Part shown: positions 15,988 through 23,537 of the stretch, one piece after another | Numbering within the stretch: position 1 is the stretch's first letter | How the letters are laid out: every line of letters begins with the position of its first letter | NCBI GenBank assembly: GCA_026002695.1 | Contig: BOCB01000013.1 | Coordinates: 1 to 31,501, forward strand | DNA from: Synergistales bacterium | GTDB lineage: Bacteria > Synergistota > Synergistia > Synergistales > Synergistaceae | DNA length: 31,501 bases | Direction of reading: 5' to 3' | Notes under the pieces: model-generated | Told to the model about the DNA's origin: nothing | The model's input: only the letters and a program-made list of their open reading frames with translations | Databases searched by the model: none | Program-made: the position numbers and the translations under genes

Positions 15988-17259
15988 TTGAACTTGATTC
16001 TATACGGCGCTGGGAAGTATGCGGCTTACGCAATGGATGAGGTTAACGCTTACCGTAAAAAAGGTTTTGAGCCTGTTTGCTTTTGCGACAAGGACACGCA
16101 AAAACAGGATACATACTATTTAGGACTTCCTGTGCTTAATCTTGAGCAGGCGTTGCGTAAGTATGATGATTATTTTATATTTGTCACCACAGGAAATAAC
16201 GTAAAATTCGAAGTCTTTCACGAGTTAACCGGAAAGTTCGGAATAATGAAAGAACGAATCCTGAATTTTGAGGAATCGCGCAAATATCTTAGTTGCGATT
16301 TCTTACAAAGCGATATGATCATAAGCGATACGGAATTGTTTTGGTGTTGTGTATCTTCTTACGTTCAAGCTACTCGTCCGAAAGTCGAGCTGTTCACAGA
16401 GGATGTTTCGAAGTCAATCGGCAACTTTCAAAAACTAAAGGAACAGACGATTCGGGATATACAAGACAAGACAAGACAAGACAAGACGCCTTGCGTTGGG
16501 TGTGTCAAATTGATGGAAAAATATTGGCCGATAGATAATAAAATTAAGTCCGTAGCATTTGGATTTGAGTATCCGTGCCAGTTGTCTTGTTGTTATTGCG
16601 GTCATAGGAATGCGGTTCACAAAATTGACGCGGAAGCAATAAAAAAACAACGGCAATTTAGTTGGACAAAGTTTTTTGAAACTTTGGAAAACAATGAACT
16701 GATTTCAAGTGACGCAATAGTAGCCTTGGCTTCAGGGGAGATAACATGCACTCCAAACAAGGATGCAGTTTTGGCGAGTGTTACTAAGTATTCGTTGGGG
16801 ATACTAACCAATGCTGTTTTGTATGATGAACAAATTGCTTTGTTGGCGGCTCGCATCGGATCCCACATGAATGTCAGCGTTGATTCGGGTATACGTGAGA
16901 CTTATAAGTTGGTTAAGGGACTTGATGCCTTTGACCGGGTATTTGAAAACATCGGTAAGTACATTGCTAAAGGCGTTAGGGTCATCGTAAAATACATTTT
17001 TCTCCCCCAAAATAGCGATGATGAGAATGTCATAGGCTTTATCAACAATTGCATTAAAGCAGGTGTCAAAGAAATTGAAATTTCCCGTGATCAACTTAAT
17101 CCTGACGCTTTGCCGTTAAGTATTGTTGAGCAAATGCGCAATATGATTGAAATCGCAAAAATTAAGCGCCTTGAAGTGATTGTGAGTGATCCCGTTGAAG
17201 TGACAGATGGCTGGCGTTTAAAAGAATTGCTGGATATCGAGGGAGGATTGTCAAAATGA
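15988..17259 (+). CDS. Two-domain radical SAM protein, paralog 1, with (ACAAG)5 tract (423 aa)
   Basis: N-terminal Rossmann-like module (LNLILYGAGKYAAYAMDEV, CFCDKDTQKQ, FIFVTTG, residues 1-95). A Cys-containing linker follows (FWCCVSS, CVGC at about 169-172), then a radical SAM domain with CxxxCxxC at C197-C201-C204 (CQLSCCYC). ASGEITCTPN corresponds to the GGE region, and NVSVDSGIRETYKLVKG resembles radical SAM enzymes that handle small or peptide substrates. Substrate unknown; the context suggests glycan tailoring. The start is TTG 15988 after TTTGGAGGAAAC, because the aligned paralog starts with ATG at that codon; GTG 15952 is rejected. A repeat of five ACAAG units at 16461-16485 lies in frame in the linker, so gain or loss of a unit would truncate the protein before the radical SAM domain. 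Overlaps paralog 2 by four bases. Confidence 0.9.
   Translation: MNLILYGAGKYAAYAMDEVNAYRKKGFEPVCFCDKDTQKQDTYYLGLPVLNLEQALRKYDDYFIFVTTGNNVKFEVFHELTGKFGIMKERILNFEESRKYLSCDFLQSDMIISDTELFWCCVSSYVQATRPKVELFTEDVSKSIGNFQKLKEQTIRDIQDKTRQDKTPCVGCVKLMEKYWPIDNKIKSVAFGFEYPCQLSCCYCGHRNAVHKIDAEAIKKQRQFSWTKFFETLENNELISSDAIVALASGEITCTPNKDAVLASVTKYSLGILTNAVLYDEQIALLAARIGSHMNVSVDSGIRETYKLVKGLDAFDRVFENIGKYIAKGVRVIVKYIFLPQNSDDENVIGFINNCIKAGVKEIEISRDQLNPDALPLSIVEQMRNMIEIAKIKRLEVIVSDPVEVTDGWRLKELLDIEGGLSK
16461..16485 (+). repeat. Pentanucleotide tandem repeat (ACAAG)x5 inside a coding region
   Basis: Five perfect ACAAG units between the linker and the radical SAM domain of paralog 1. The paralogs have unrelated, nine-base-shorter sequence here (encoding IQDSKQTPC or IQDNKQTPC), so the repeat is specific to this copy. 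One unit changes the frame; three units do not. Confidence 0.95.
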
Positions 17260-18548
17260 ACTTGATTCTATATGGCGCGGGAAAGCATGCGGTTCAGGCA
17301 ATGAACGAGGTTGAAATTTATCGTAAAAAAGGCTATGAACCTGTCTGTTTTTGCGACAAAGACACGCAAAAGCAGGGTAAAGACTATTTGGGTCTCCCTG
17401 TGTTTAGTATTGAGCAGGCGTTGAGTAAGTATGATGATTATTTTATATTTGTCACCCTGTGGCCGGGCAACGTAAAATTTGAGGTCTTTCACGAACTAAC
17501 CGAATTTTTCGGGATAACGAAAGAACGAATCCTAAATTTTGAAGAATCACTCAAGTATCTCAGTTGCGAATACTTGCAATACAATATGGTCGTACAGCCC
17601 ACCAAGATAGAATGGTGTTGTTTGTCTCCTTACGTTCAAGCTACTCGTCCGAAAGTCGAACTGTTCACGGATGATGTTCCGCAATCAATCAGCAGCTTTC
17701 AAAAACTCAAGGAACAGCTCATTCGGGACATACAAGACAGCAAACAGACGCCTTGTACCGGGTGTATCAAGCTAACGGAAGGCTATTGGTCGGTAGATAA
17801 TAAAATTCAGCACATAGGATTTGGATTTGAGTATCCGTGTCAGCTGTCCTGCTGTTATTGCCATAACAGAAACTCAGTTCGCAAAATTGCTGCAGAAGCG
17901 ATAAAGAACCAACAGCAATTTAGTTGGACAAAGTTTTTTGAAACGTTGGAAAACAATGAACTGATTTCAAGTGCAACAATGGTCGGTTTGGCTTCAGGGG
18001 AGATAACATGCACCCCAAACAAGGATGCAATTTTGGCGAGTGTTACTAAGTATTCGTTGGGGATACTAACCAATGCTGTTTTGTATGATGAACAAATTGC
18101 TTTGTTGGCGGCTCGCATCGGATCCCACATGAATGTCAGCGTTGATTCGGGTATACGTGAGACTTATAAGTTGGTTAAGGGACTTGATGTCTTTGACCGG
18201 GTATTTGAAAACATCGGTAAGTACATTGCTAAAGGCGTTAGGGTCATCGTAAAATACATTTTTCTCCCCCAAAATAGCGATGATGAGAATGTCATAGGCT
18301 TTATCAACAATTGCATTAAAGCAGGCGTCAAAGAAATTCAAATTTCCCGTGATTATTCTAATCCCGATGCGTTACCGTTACACATTATTAAACAAATAGG
18401 CAGTATGGTCGCAATCGCGAAAAGTAATCAGATTGAAGTTGTTATGCTCGAGACTCTCCACGCGACGGATATCGATCGGTTGAAAGAGGATTGCTCAATG
18501 TTGAAGGAGGATTTAGTAACAAACAGCACTATTCCCCCCCCCTCCTGA
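17256..18548 (+). CDS. Two-domain radical SAM protein, paralog 2, with altered C-terminus (430 aa)
   Basis: Same architecture as paralog 1: Rossmann-like module (LNLILYGAGKHAVQAMNEV, CFCDKDTQKQGKDYLGLPVF), CTGC at about 168, and CxxxCxxC at C195-C199-C202 (CQLSCCYC). The core from about 18010 to 18330 is almost identical at the nucleotide level to paralog 1, while the first half is more divergent (EWCCLSPYVQ), indicating gene conversion. ATG overlaps the upstream stop. The last nine residues (VTNSTIPPPS) do not belong to this family: they come from a deleted copy of the radical SAM gene at 22305 joined at about 18513 and run through a C9 tract before the stop. The native end, seen in paralog 3, is KEDCQYEMD. 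Probably still functional because the fusion only affects the tail. Confidence 0.88.
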   Translation: MNLILYGAGKHAVQAMNEVEIYRKKGYEPVCFCDKDTQKQGKDYLGLPVFSIEQALSKYDDYFIFVTLWPGNVKFEVFHELTEFFGITKERILNFEESLKYLSCEYLQYNMVVQPTKIEWCCLSPYVQATRPKVELFTDDVPQSISSFQKLKEQLIRDIQDSKQTPCTGCIKLTEGYWSVDNKIQHIGFGFEYPCQLSCCYCHNRNSVRKIAAEAIKNQQQFSWTKFFETLENNELISSATMVGLASGEITCTPNKDAILASVTKYSLGILTNAVLYDEQIALLAARIGSHMNVSVDSGIRETYKLVKGLDVFDRVFENIGKYIAKGVRVIVKYIFLPQNSDDENVIGFINNCIKAGVKEIQISRDYSNPDALPLHIIKQIGSMVAIAKSNQIEVVMLETLHATDIDRLKEDCSMLKEDLVTNSTIPPPS

Positions 18549-18688
18549 CTTTTACAGGCGTTGAGGAAAGTCGATTGTTTTGTGCAGCTTGATGACTACT
18601 CTGAAATAGTGCAGAACCTGTACCGTAGTGGTATGATTTACAATTTGACTCAAGACAATTGGAGGAATATCGGGATTCGCGTAATACG
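18514..18688 (+). pseudogene. Internally deleted remnant of the 22305-type radical SAM gene
   Basis: TAGTAACAAACAGCACTATT, the following C tract, and GACTTTTACAGGCGTTGA match the intact gene from about 23004. Further pieces (GATTGTTTTGTGCAGCTTGA, and GACTCAAGACAATTGGAGGA near 18647-18666) match around 23064 and 23231, with the sequence between them lost. Start codon, Fe-S motif and C-terminus are missing. It joins paralog 2 on the left and a truncated epimerase on the right, so it marks at least two deletion or recombination junctions. Confidence 0.8.
18534..18542 (+). repeat. C9 tract at the end of radical SAM paralog 2
   Basis: Nine Cs corresponding in position to the C12 tract in the intact gene at 23026-23037, but followed by TCC before the shared flank. 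It encodes the terminal PPP of paralog 2; a length change would only alter the last residues and the stop. Confidence 0.85.
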
Positions 18689-18689
18689 C

Positions 18690-19510
18690 TGCTGTCCGTG
18701 GAGCGCCTGAAAACCCCGTTGTTCCATATGGAGGCGGGCAATCGCTGTTTTGATGAGAACCTGCCGGAGGAAATCAACCGCCGAATCGTCGATCACATCA
18801 GCGACGTGCATTTGCCGTATACCGAGCACGCTCGCCGTTATCTCATTGCCGAGGGCATACGCAAGGAGTATATTTTTGTGACTGGCTCGCCGATGGCGGA
18901 GGTTATCGCGGCGAACAAGGCGAAAATTGACGCAAGTAACGTATTGGAAAGGCTGAACATTGAGCGCGGCAAGTATATAATTCTATCCGCGCATCGTGAG
19001 GAAAACATTGATAATCCGGCGGCTTTTGAAAGCCTTATGTCCGCCGTGAACGCGCTCGCCGAAACGTATAAACTGCCTGTGATTTACTCCGTTCACCCGC
19101 GCAGCGCGAAGTTCATTAAAGAGCGCGGTTTTACATTTCACCCGCTTGTGCGCGAGTTGCCGCCGTTCGCGTTCACCGACTACAGCAAGCTCATGCAGCG
19201 CGCCTACTGCGTCGTTTCGGACAGCGGAACGCTGCCGGAGGAAGCGGCGATCAGCGGATTTCCCGCCGTAAGTATTCGTACATCTACGGAACGACCGGAG
19301 ACGTTAGACAGCGGCGCAATTGTTATAGGCGGCGTAACCGCCGAAACGGTTCTGCCTTCGGTTCGTACAGCGGTTGAACTGTTTTCGGGCGACGAAAATC
19401 GCGGCAAGGTCACGGACTACCGGGATTTGAACGTGTCCGCAAAAGTCATAGGGATAATACAGAGTTACGTCCCCATCGTCAACAGGAATATTTGGAGGAA
19501 GACTATATAA
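18690..19510 (+). pseudogene. Truncated second copy of the UDP-GlcNAc 2-epimerase
   Basis: From about 18719 to 19500 it is nearly identical, at nucleotide level, to 14399-15180 of the intact epimerase (HMEAGNRCFDENLPEEINRR through SDSGTLPEE to the C-terminus). About 110 N-terminal residues are missing, including GTRPELIRL, HTGQNYD and GDTN, which help form the nucleotide-sugar site, so it should not be active. An open frame extends back to 18659 only through the neighbouring radical SAM remnant. Few differences separate the copies, so the duplication is recent or kept similar by conversion. Confidence 0.9.
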
Positions 19511-19554
19511 AGCATATTGGTCTCGCCGTGACTACATGCGCAGCTCCTCTTGAT

Positions 19555-19606
19555 AAATGCTATTTACTCAGTATAATGAGTAAATAGCATTTTATATTGA
19601 GTAAAT
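19555..19606. promoter_or_regulatory. TGAGTAAAT operator-like inverted repeat before the ATPase gene
   Basis: AAATGCTATTTACTCA (19555-19570) and its exact complement (19577-19592) flank a 6-base centre. A third half site TGAGTAAAT follows at 19598-19606. The gene at 19629 starts 22 bases later. The three matching half sites suggest a regulator binding site or autoregulation. The hairpin followed by TTTTAT could instead act as a terminator for the upstream transcript. Confidence 0.6.
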
Positions 19607-19628
19607 TATCCGAAGGTGGCCTATTGAT

Positions 19629-20810
19629 ATGTATAAACGAAAGTTGGTCAGTCAGCTAATCCAAAGAATGAACGAAGACAGGCATTTTATGCAAATCGTC
19701 GTAGGACCTCGCCAAACGGGGAAGACCACGGCAACGACTCAGGCGCTGGACGAGTTACAACAAGGCAGCTATTATACCAGCGCCGACGACCCCGCGCTGG
19801 TATCTATGGAGTGGCTGAGCAACGAATGGGAGCACGCGCGTATACTTCAAGCGCAAAGCAGGGCGCCGGTTGTCCTCGTAATTGATGAAATACAAAAGGT
19901 TCCGGAGTGGTCGTCGATAGCTAAAATGCTGTGGGATGAAGATACCCGCAAAAAAATACCGCTGAAAGTCATATTGACCGGCTCATCTTCCCTGCTAATA
20001 AATAAGGGCATGTCAGAATCACTTATGGGGCGGTTTGAAGTGCTGTATTGCCCTCATTGGAACTTTACCGAGTGCAGGGAAGCGTTTGGTTACAGCCTTG
20101 ACGATTTCCTTTTCTTTGGCGGATATCCGGGAGCCGCAGCGCTGAAAGAAGACGAATCTCGTTGGGCGCGTTACATGGGCACTTCCATCGTAGAACCGAC
20201 TATATCTCAGGATGTCATGCTGATGGAGAACGTCCGTAAACCGGCTTTGCTGCGCTCACTCTTTACAATAGGGGCGGGGTATTCCGCACAAGAGGTGTCC
20301 TACACAAAGATCCTCGGGCAGCTGCAGGACGCGGGGAATACGGTAACTGTCGCGCATTATTTGGAGCTGCTCGAAAAAGCCGGCATATTATGCGGTCTTA
20401 ATAAGTTCTCGCTTAATAAACTCGCCATCCGAAAGAGTTCACCAAGGCTCATGGTGTTTGACACGTCGCTTATGACTTACGCCGACGGAGCCACGCGCAG
20501 AAGATTCTCAGGCAACCCGGAAGATAAGGGGCATTTGGTGGAAAGCGCGGTGGGAGCTTATCTTTTGGCGAGGGGGCAGGAGGAGGGTTTCGATGTTTTT
20601 TGGTGGCGGGAAAAAGAGAAAGAAGTCGATTTCGTTTTGCAAAATGGCTCACGGATCACCGCCATTGAAGTAAAAAGCGGCAGAGTTAAAAGAACGGGGG
20701 GAAGCGTGGAATTTCAAAAACAATACCCCCAGGCGCTGAGTTACATCATCGGGAGCGCAAACCACAGGCTGGAGGAGTTTCTCAGCGGGGAGTTTAATCT
20801 GTTTAAGTGA
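19629..20810 (+). CDS. AAA-type ATPase with DUF4143 C-terminus (393 aa)
   Basis: Member of the AAA_14/DUF4143 (COG1373) family. Walker A GPRQTGKTT lies at about residues 26-34, Walker B VLVIDEIQ near 83-90, and the sensor strand is VILTGSSSLLI. The C-terminal DUF4143 part holds PRLMVFDTSLMTY and GHLVESAVGAYLLAR, plus a putative nuclease-like WWREKEKEVDFVLQ/AIEVKSG segment with a PD-(D/E)XK look. The cellular role of these ATPases is unknown; they are frequent, scattered accessory genes. ATG 19629 follows GAAGGTGG. It has its own upstream inverted repeat and sits between the truncated epimerase and radical SAM paralog 3, so it is probably an insertion unrelated to glycan synthesis. Length is normal. 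Confidence 0.93.
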   Translation: MYKRKLVSQLIQRMNEDRHFMQIVVGPRQTGKTTATTQALDELQQGSYYTSADDPALVSMEWLSNEWEHARILQAQSRAPVVLVIDEIQKVPEWSSIAKMLWDEDTRKKIPLKVILTGSSSLLINKGMSESLMGRFEVLYCPHWNFTECREAFGYSLDDFLFFGGYPGAAALKEDESRWARYMGTSIVEPTISQDVMLMENVRKPALLRSLFTIGAGYSAQEVSYTKILGQLQDAGNTVTVAHYLELLEKAGILCGLNKFSLNKLAIRKSSPRLMVFDTSLMTYADGATRRRFSGNPEDKGHLVESAVGAYLLARGQEEGFDVFWWREKEKEVDFVLQNGSRITAIEVKSGRVKRTGGSVEFQKQYPQALSYIIGSANHRLEEFLSGEFNLFK

Positions 20811-20948
20811 AAGGCTGCCTTACGTCTCCTTAGAACAGCATATGGCATGTAGAATCTTGTCATCTCTATATTCATAATGCGGACATTTTCTCAGATGAGT
20901 TATTGGGGGACATTATCACAGGCGAGCGACAACAAAACATCTTTGCGA

Positions 20949-20977
20949 TTGACAATACTATCATTATAAGTTATAAA
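20949..20977 (+). promoter_or_regulatory. Predicted promoter of radical SAM paralog 3
   Basis: -35 TTGACA (20949-20954), 17-base spacer, -10 TATAAA (20972-20977), about 60 bases upstream of the coding start. It resembles the promoter at 15893-15921 in boxes, spacer and the following TATCAACAGAGACG leader. It likely drives the 21041-25328 genes. Confidence 0.7.
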
Positions 20978-21040
20978 TATCATGAGTTCCTTGAGCATTG
21001 TGGTGAATATTATCAACAGAGACGTTTGGAGGAAACAAAA

Positions 21041-22318
21041 TTGAACTTGATTCTATACGGTGCCGGAAAGTATGCAGCTTACGCAATGGATGAGGTTGAT
21101 GTTTATCGCAAAAAAGGTTTTGAGCCTGTCTGCTTTTGCGACAAGGACACACAAAAGCAGGGTACATACTATTTAGGACTTCCTGTGCTTAGTCTTGAGC
21201 AGGCGTTGAGTAAGTATGATGATTATTTTATATTTGTCACCCTGTGTCCAGGCAACGTAAAATTCGAGGTCTTTCACGGGCTAACCGAAAAATTCGGAAT
21301 AATGAAAGAGCGAATCCTGAATTTTGAGGAATCGCGCAAGTACCTTAGTTGCTATGATTTGCAATACAATATGGTCATAAGCGATACAGAATTGTTTTGG
21401 TGTTGCATGTTCCCCCATGTTCAAGCTACTTACCCGAAAGTCGAGCTGTTCATAGATGATGTTCCGAAGTCAATCAGCAACTTTCAAAAACTAAAGGAAC
21501 AGACGATTCGGGACATACAAGACAACAAACAGACGCCTTGCACCGGGTGTATCAAGCTAACGGAAGGCTATTGGTCAGTAGATAATAAAATTAAGTCCGT
21601 AGCATTTGGATTTGAGTATCCGTGCCAGTTGTCTTGTTGTTATTGCGGTCATAGGAATGCGGTTCACAAAATTGACGCGGAAGCAATAAAAAAACAACGG
21701 CAATTTAGTTGGACAAAGTTTTTTGAAACGCTGGAAAACAATGAACTGATTTCAAGTGACACAATAGTAGCTTTGGCTTCAGGGGAGATAACATGCACTC
21801 CCAACAAAGACGAAATCTTGGCAAGCGTGGCTAAATATTCGTTGGGAATACTAACCAATGCTGTTTTGTATGATGAACAAATTGCTTTGTTGGCGGCTCG
21901 CATCGGATCCCATATGAATGTCAGCGTTGATTCGGGTATACGTGAGACTTATAAGTTGGTTAAGGGACTTGATGCCTTTGACCGGGTATTTGAAAGCATC
22001 GGTAAGTACATTGCTAAAGGCGTTAGGGTTATCGTAAAATACATTTTTCTCCCCCAAAATAGCGATGATGAGAATATCATAGGCTTTGTCAACAATTGCA
22101 TTAAAGCAGGCGTCAAAGAAATTTACATTTCTCGTGATTATTCTAATCCCGATGCGTTACCGTTACACATTATTAAACAAATAAGCAGTATGGTTGCAAT
22201 CGCGAAAAATGATCAGATTGAAGCTATTATGCCCGAGACTCTCTACGCGACGGATATCGATCGGCTGAAAGAGGATTGCTCAATGTTGAAGGAGGATTGT
22301 CAATATGAAATGGACTAA
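21041..22318 (+). CDS. Two-domain radical SAM protein, paralog 3 (425 aa)
   Basis: Third member of the paralog family: module LNLILYGAGKYAAYAMDEV with CFCDKDTQKQGTYYLGLPVL, CTGC in the linker, CxxxCxxC at C195-C199-C202, ASGEITCTPN, and NVSVDSGIRETYKLVKG. It is mosaic. The 5' third resembles paralog 1, the CTGCIKLTEGYWSVDNK stretch resembles paralog 2, the region encoding GHRNAVHKIDAEAIKKQ is again paralog 1-like, and the C-terminus (YSNPDALPLHIIKQ) is paralog 2-like. The start is TTG 21041 after TTTGGAGGAAAC as in paralog 1. A longer frame from 20903 would pass through the promoter and is rejected. Its last 14 bases overlap the next gene. This copy keeps what seems the native end (CQYEMD) and lacks simple repeats. 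Confidence 0.9.
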   Translation: MNLILYGAGKYAAYAMDEVDVYRKKGFEPVCFCDKDTQKQGTYYLGLPVLSLEQALSKYDDYFIFVTLCPGNVKFEVFHGLTEKFGIMKERILNFEESRKYLSCYDLQYNMVISDTELFWCCMFPHVQATYPKVELFIDDVPKSISNFQKLKEQTIRDIQDNKQTPCTGCIKLTEGYWSVDNKIKSVAFGFEYPCQLSCCYCGHRNAVHKIDAEAIKKQRQFSWTKFFETLENNELISSDTIVALASGEITCTPNKDEILASVAKYSLGILTNAVLYDEQIALLAARIGSHMNVSVDSGIRETYKLVKGLDAFDRVFESIGKYIAKGVRVIVKYIFLPQNSDDENIIGFVNNCIKAGVKEIYISRDYSNPDALPLHIIKQISSMVAIAKNDQIEAIMPETLYATDIDRLKEDCSMLKEDCQYEMD

Positions 22319-23537
22319 CAAAGGGCACGAGTTGGACGAACTCGGAGCAAAGTATGCAAGGGTCAGAAATTTGTATATTTGGGGAGCGTGCGACGATGGC
22401 AAGAGATGTTTCGACACATTAGTATGGTTGAACATATCCTCTGGCTTTAATATAACCTTTGTCGATTCGTCACTGCTGAAAAGACAAGATTTATGTTGCG
22501 GCAGGGCGGTTATTTCTCCTGAAGAAATGCTAATCGCGCTTGAACTGGGTGAGGAGCGGGGCAATAGCGTAGTCGTTATATGCTCTGCAACTTATCGGAA
22601 AGAAATGTTATCGGCATTTGAGTATGGCGAGAATCAGGAGAATGTTTTTGAGTGGACATACACTTCTCACGCTCAAAAAAATAATTTCATCGCTCATTTT
22701 TTGAGTATATTCATGCTGTACAAATATGGCATATTGTTTTGGCTTCAGATGAATTTTATCAGCACTTATAAATGCAATTTAAACTGCCGTAGTTGCCTGA
22801 ATTTTTGTGACTATATAGCCAATAAAGAAGCTAAAGATGTTACGTTTGAAGAGTTTAAGCAGCATATTGATGACGTTTTTTCAAAAGTTGATTTTATATA
22901 TTCATTCCACATTGCGGGAGGAGAGCCATTTCTTAATAAAGATTTACCAATGTATTTAGACTATGTAGCAAACCACTACAGAAGCAGGATTAGGAAATTC
23001 TTTGTAGTAACAAACAGCACTATTACCCCCCCCCCCCGACTTTTACAGGCGTTGAAGAAAGCCGATTGTTTTGTACAGCTTGATGACTACTCTGAAACAG
23101 TGCCTCTTTGTGCGGAGAGGCTTCCTATTATTAAAAGACTACTTGATGAACATCAGATCGGTTACAGTGTAGAAACTGTACCTTGGTGGTATGATTTGCA
23201 ATTTGAAACAACAGACAACTATAGCTTTGACTCAAGACAATTGGAGGAATATCGGGATTCGTGTAATACACTCATGCATATGTATCAATACGGAAGAATT
23301 TATAGTTGTTGTTTTGAAATTGCTACAGCAAATGCCCGACTAATTGAAATAGACGAAATGACAGATGCTTTTATTGAAATCGCAGAATCTTCCAAAATTG
23401 AATTTTTGGAATACAGTCTTGGTTTTACCAATAAAGGGTATACGGATTTCTGCAAAAGATGCCGTGGTCTTGGGGCAAATGCCGTTAAGATTCCCGTTGC
23501 CGAACAAGTTCCCAAAAGAAAATTGCCTCGAAGATAG
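22305..23537 (+). CDS. Radical SAM protein with N-terminal Rossmann-like module and C12 tract (410 aa)
   Basis: N-terminal module (NLYIWGACDDGKRCFDTL, ITFVDSSLLKRQ, SVVVICSATYRKEML; about residues 20-105). The radical SAM domain has CxxxCxxC at C157-C161-C164 (CNLNCRSC), IAGGEPFLN near 207 and VTNSTI. C-terminal cysteines (YSCCFEI, DFCKRCRGLG) suggest an auxiliary cluster. A C12 tract at 23026-23037 encodes PPP in the middle of the barrel (about residues 241-244); a one-base slip would remove the C-terminal 40 percent. As written the gene is in frame. ATG 22305 is preceded by GAAGGAGG inside paralog 3, showing translational coupling. A deleted copy exists at 18514-18688. Substrate unknown; glycan context. 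Confidence 0.92.
   Translation: MKWTNKGHELDELGAKYARVRNLYIWGACDDGKRCFDTLVWLNISSGFNITFVDSSLLKRQDLCCGRAVISPEEMLIALELGEERGNSVVVICSATYRKEMLSAFEYGENQENVFEWTYTSHAQKNNFIAHFLSIFMLYKYGILFWLQMNFISTYKCNLNCRSCLNFCDYIANKEAKDVTFEEFKQHIDDVFSKVDFIYSFHIAGGEPFLNKDLPMYLDYVANHYRSRIRKFFVVTNSTITPPPRLLQALKKADCFVQLDDYSETVPLCAERLPIIKRLLDEHQIGYSVETVPWWYDLQFETTDNYSFDSRQLEEYRDSCNTLMHMYQYGRIYSCCFEIATANARLIEIDEMTDAFIEIAESSKIEFLEYSLGFTNKGYTDFCKRCRGLGANAVKIPVAEQVPKRKLPRR
23026..23037 (+). repeat. C12 tract inside a radical SAM gene
   Basis: Twelve uninterrupted Cs in the coding strand, far longer than the sequence around would give by chance. The frame is currently open (four codons' worth), so the gene is ON. Confidence 0.95.

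Noticed and set aside
18659..19510. A 283-codon open frame that could be read as a second epimerase gene
   Set aside because: It lacks the N-terminal third with GTRPE, HTGQNYD and GDTN motifs, and its first codons come from a radical SAM remnant; treated as a pseudogene.
20903..21040. Longer N-terminus for radical SAM paralog 3
   Set aside because: It would cover the predicted promoter and leader. The conserved start is TTG 21041 after a GGAGG site, aligned with the ATG of paralog 2.
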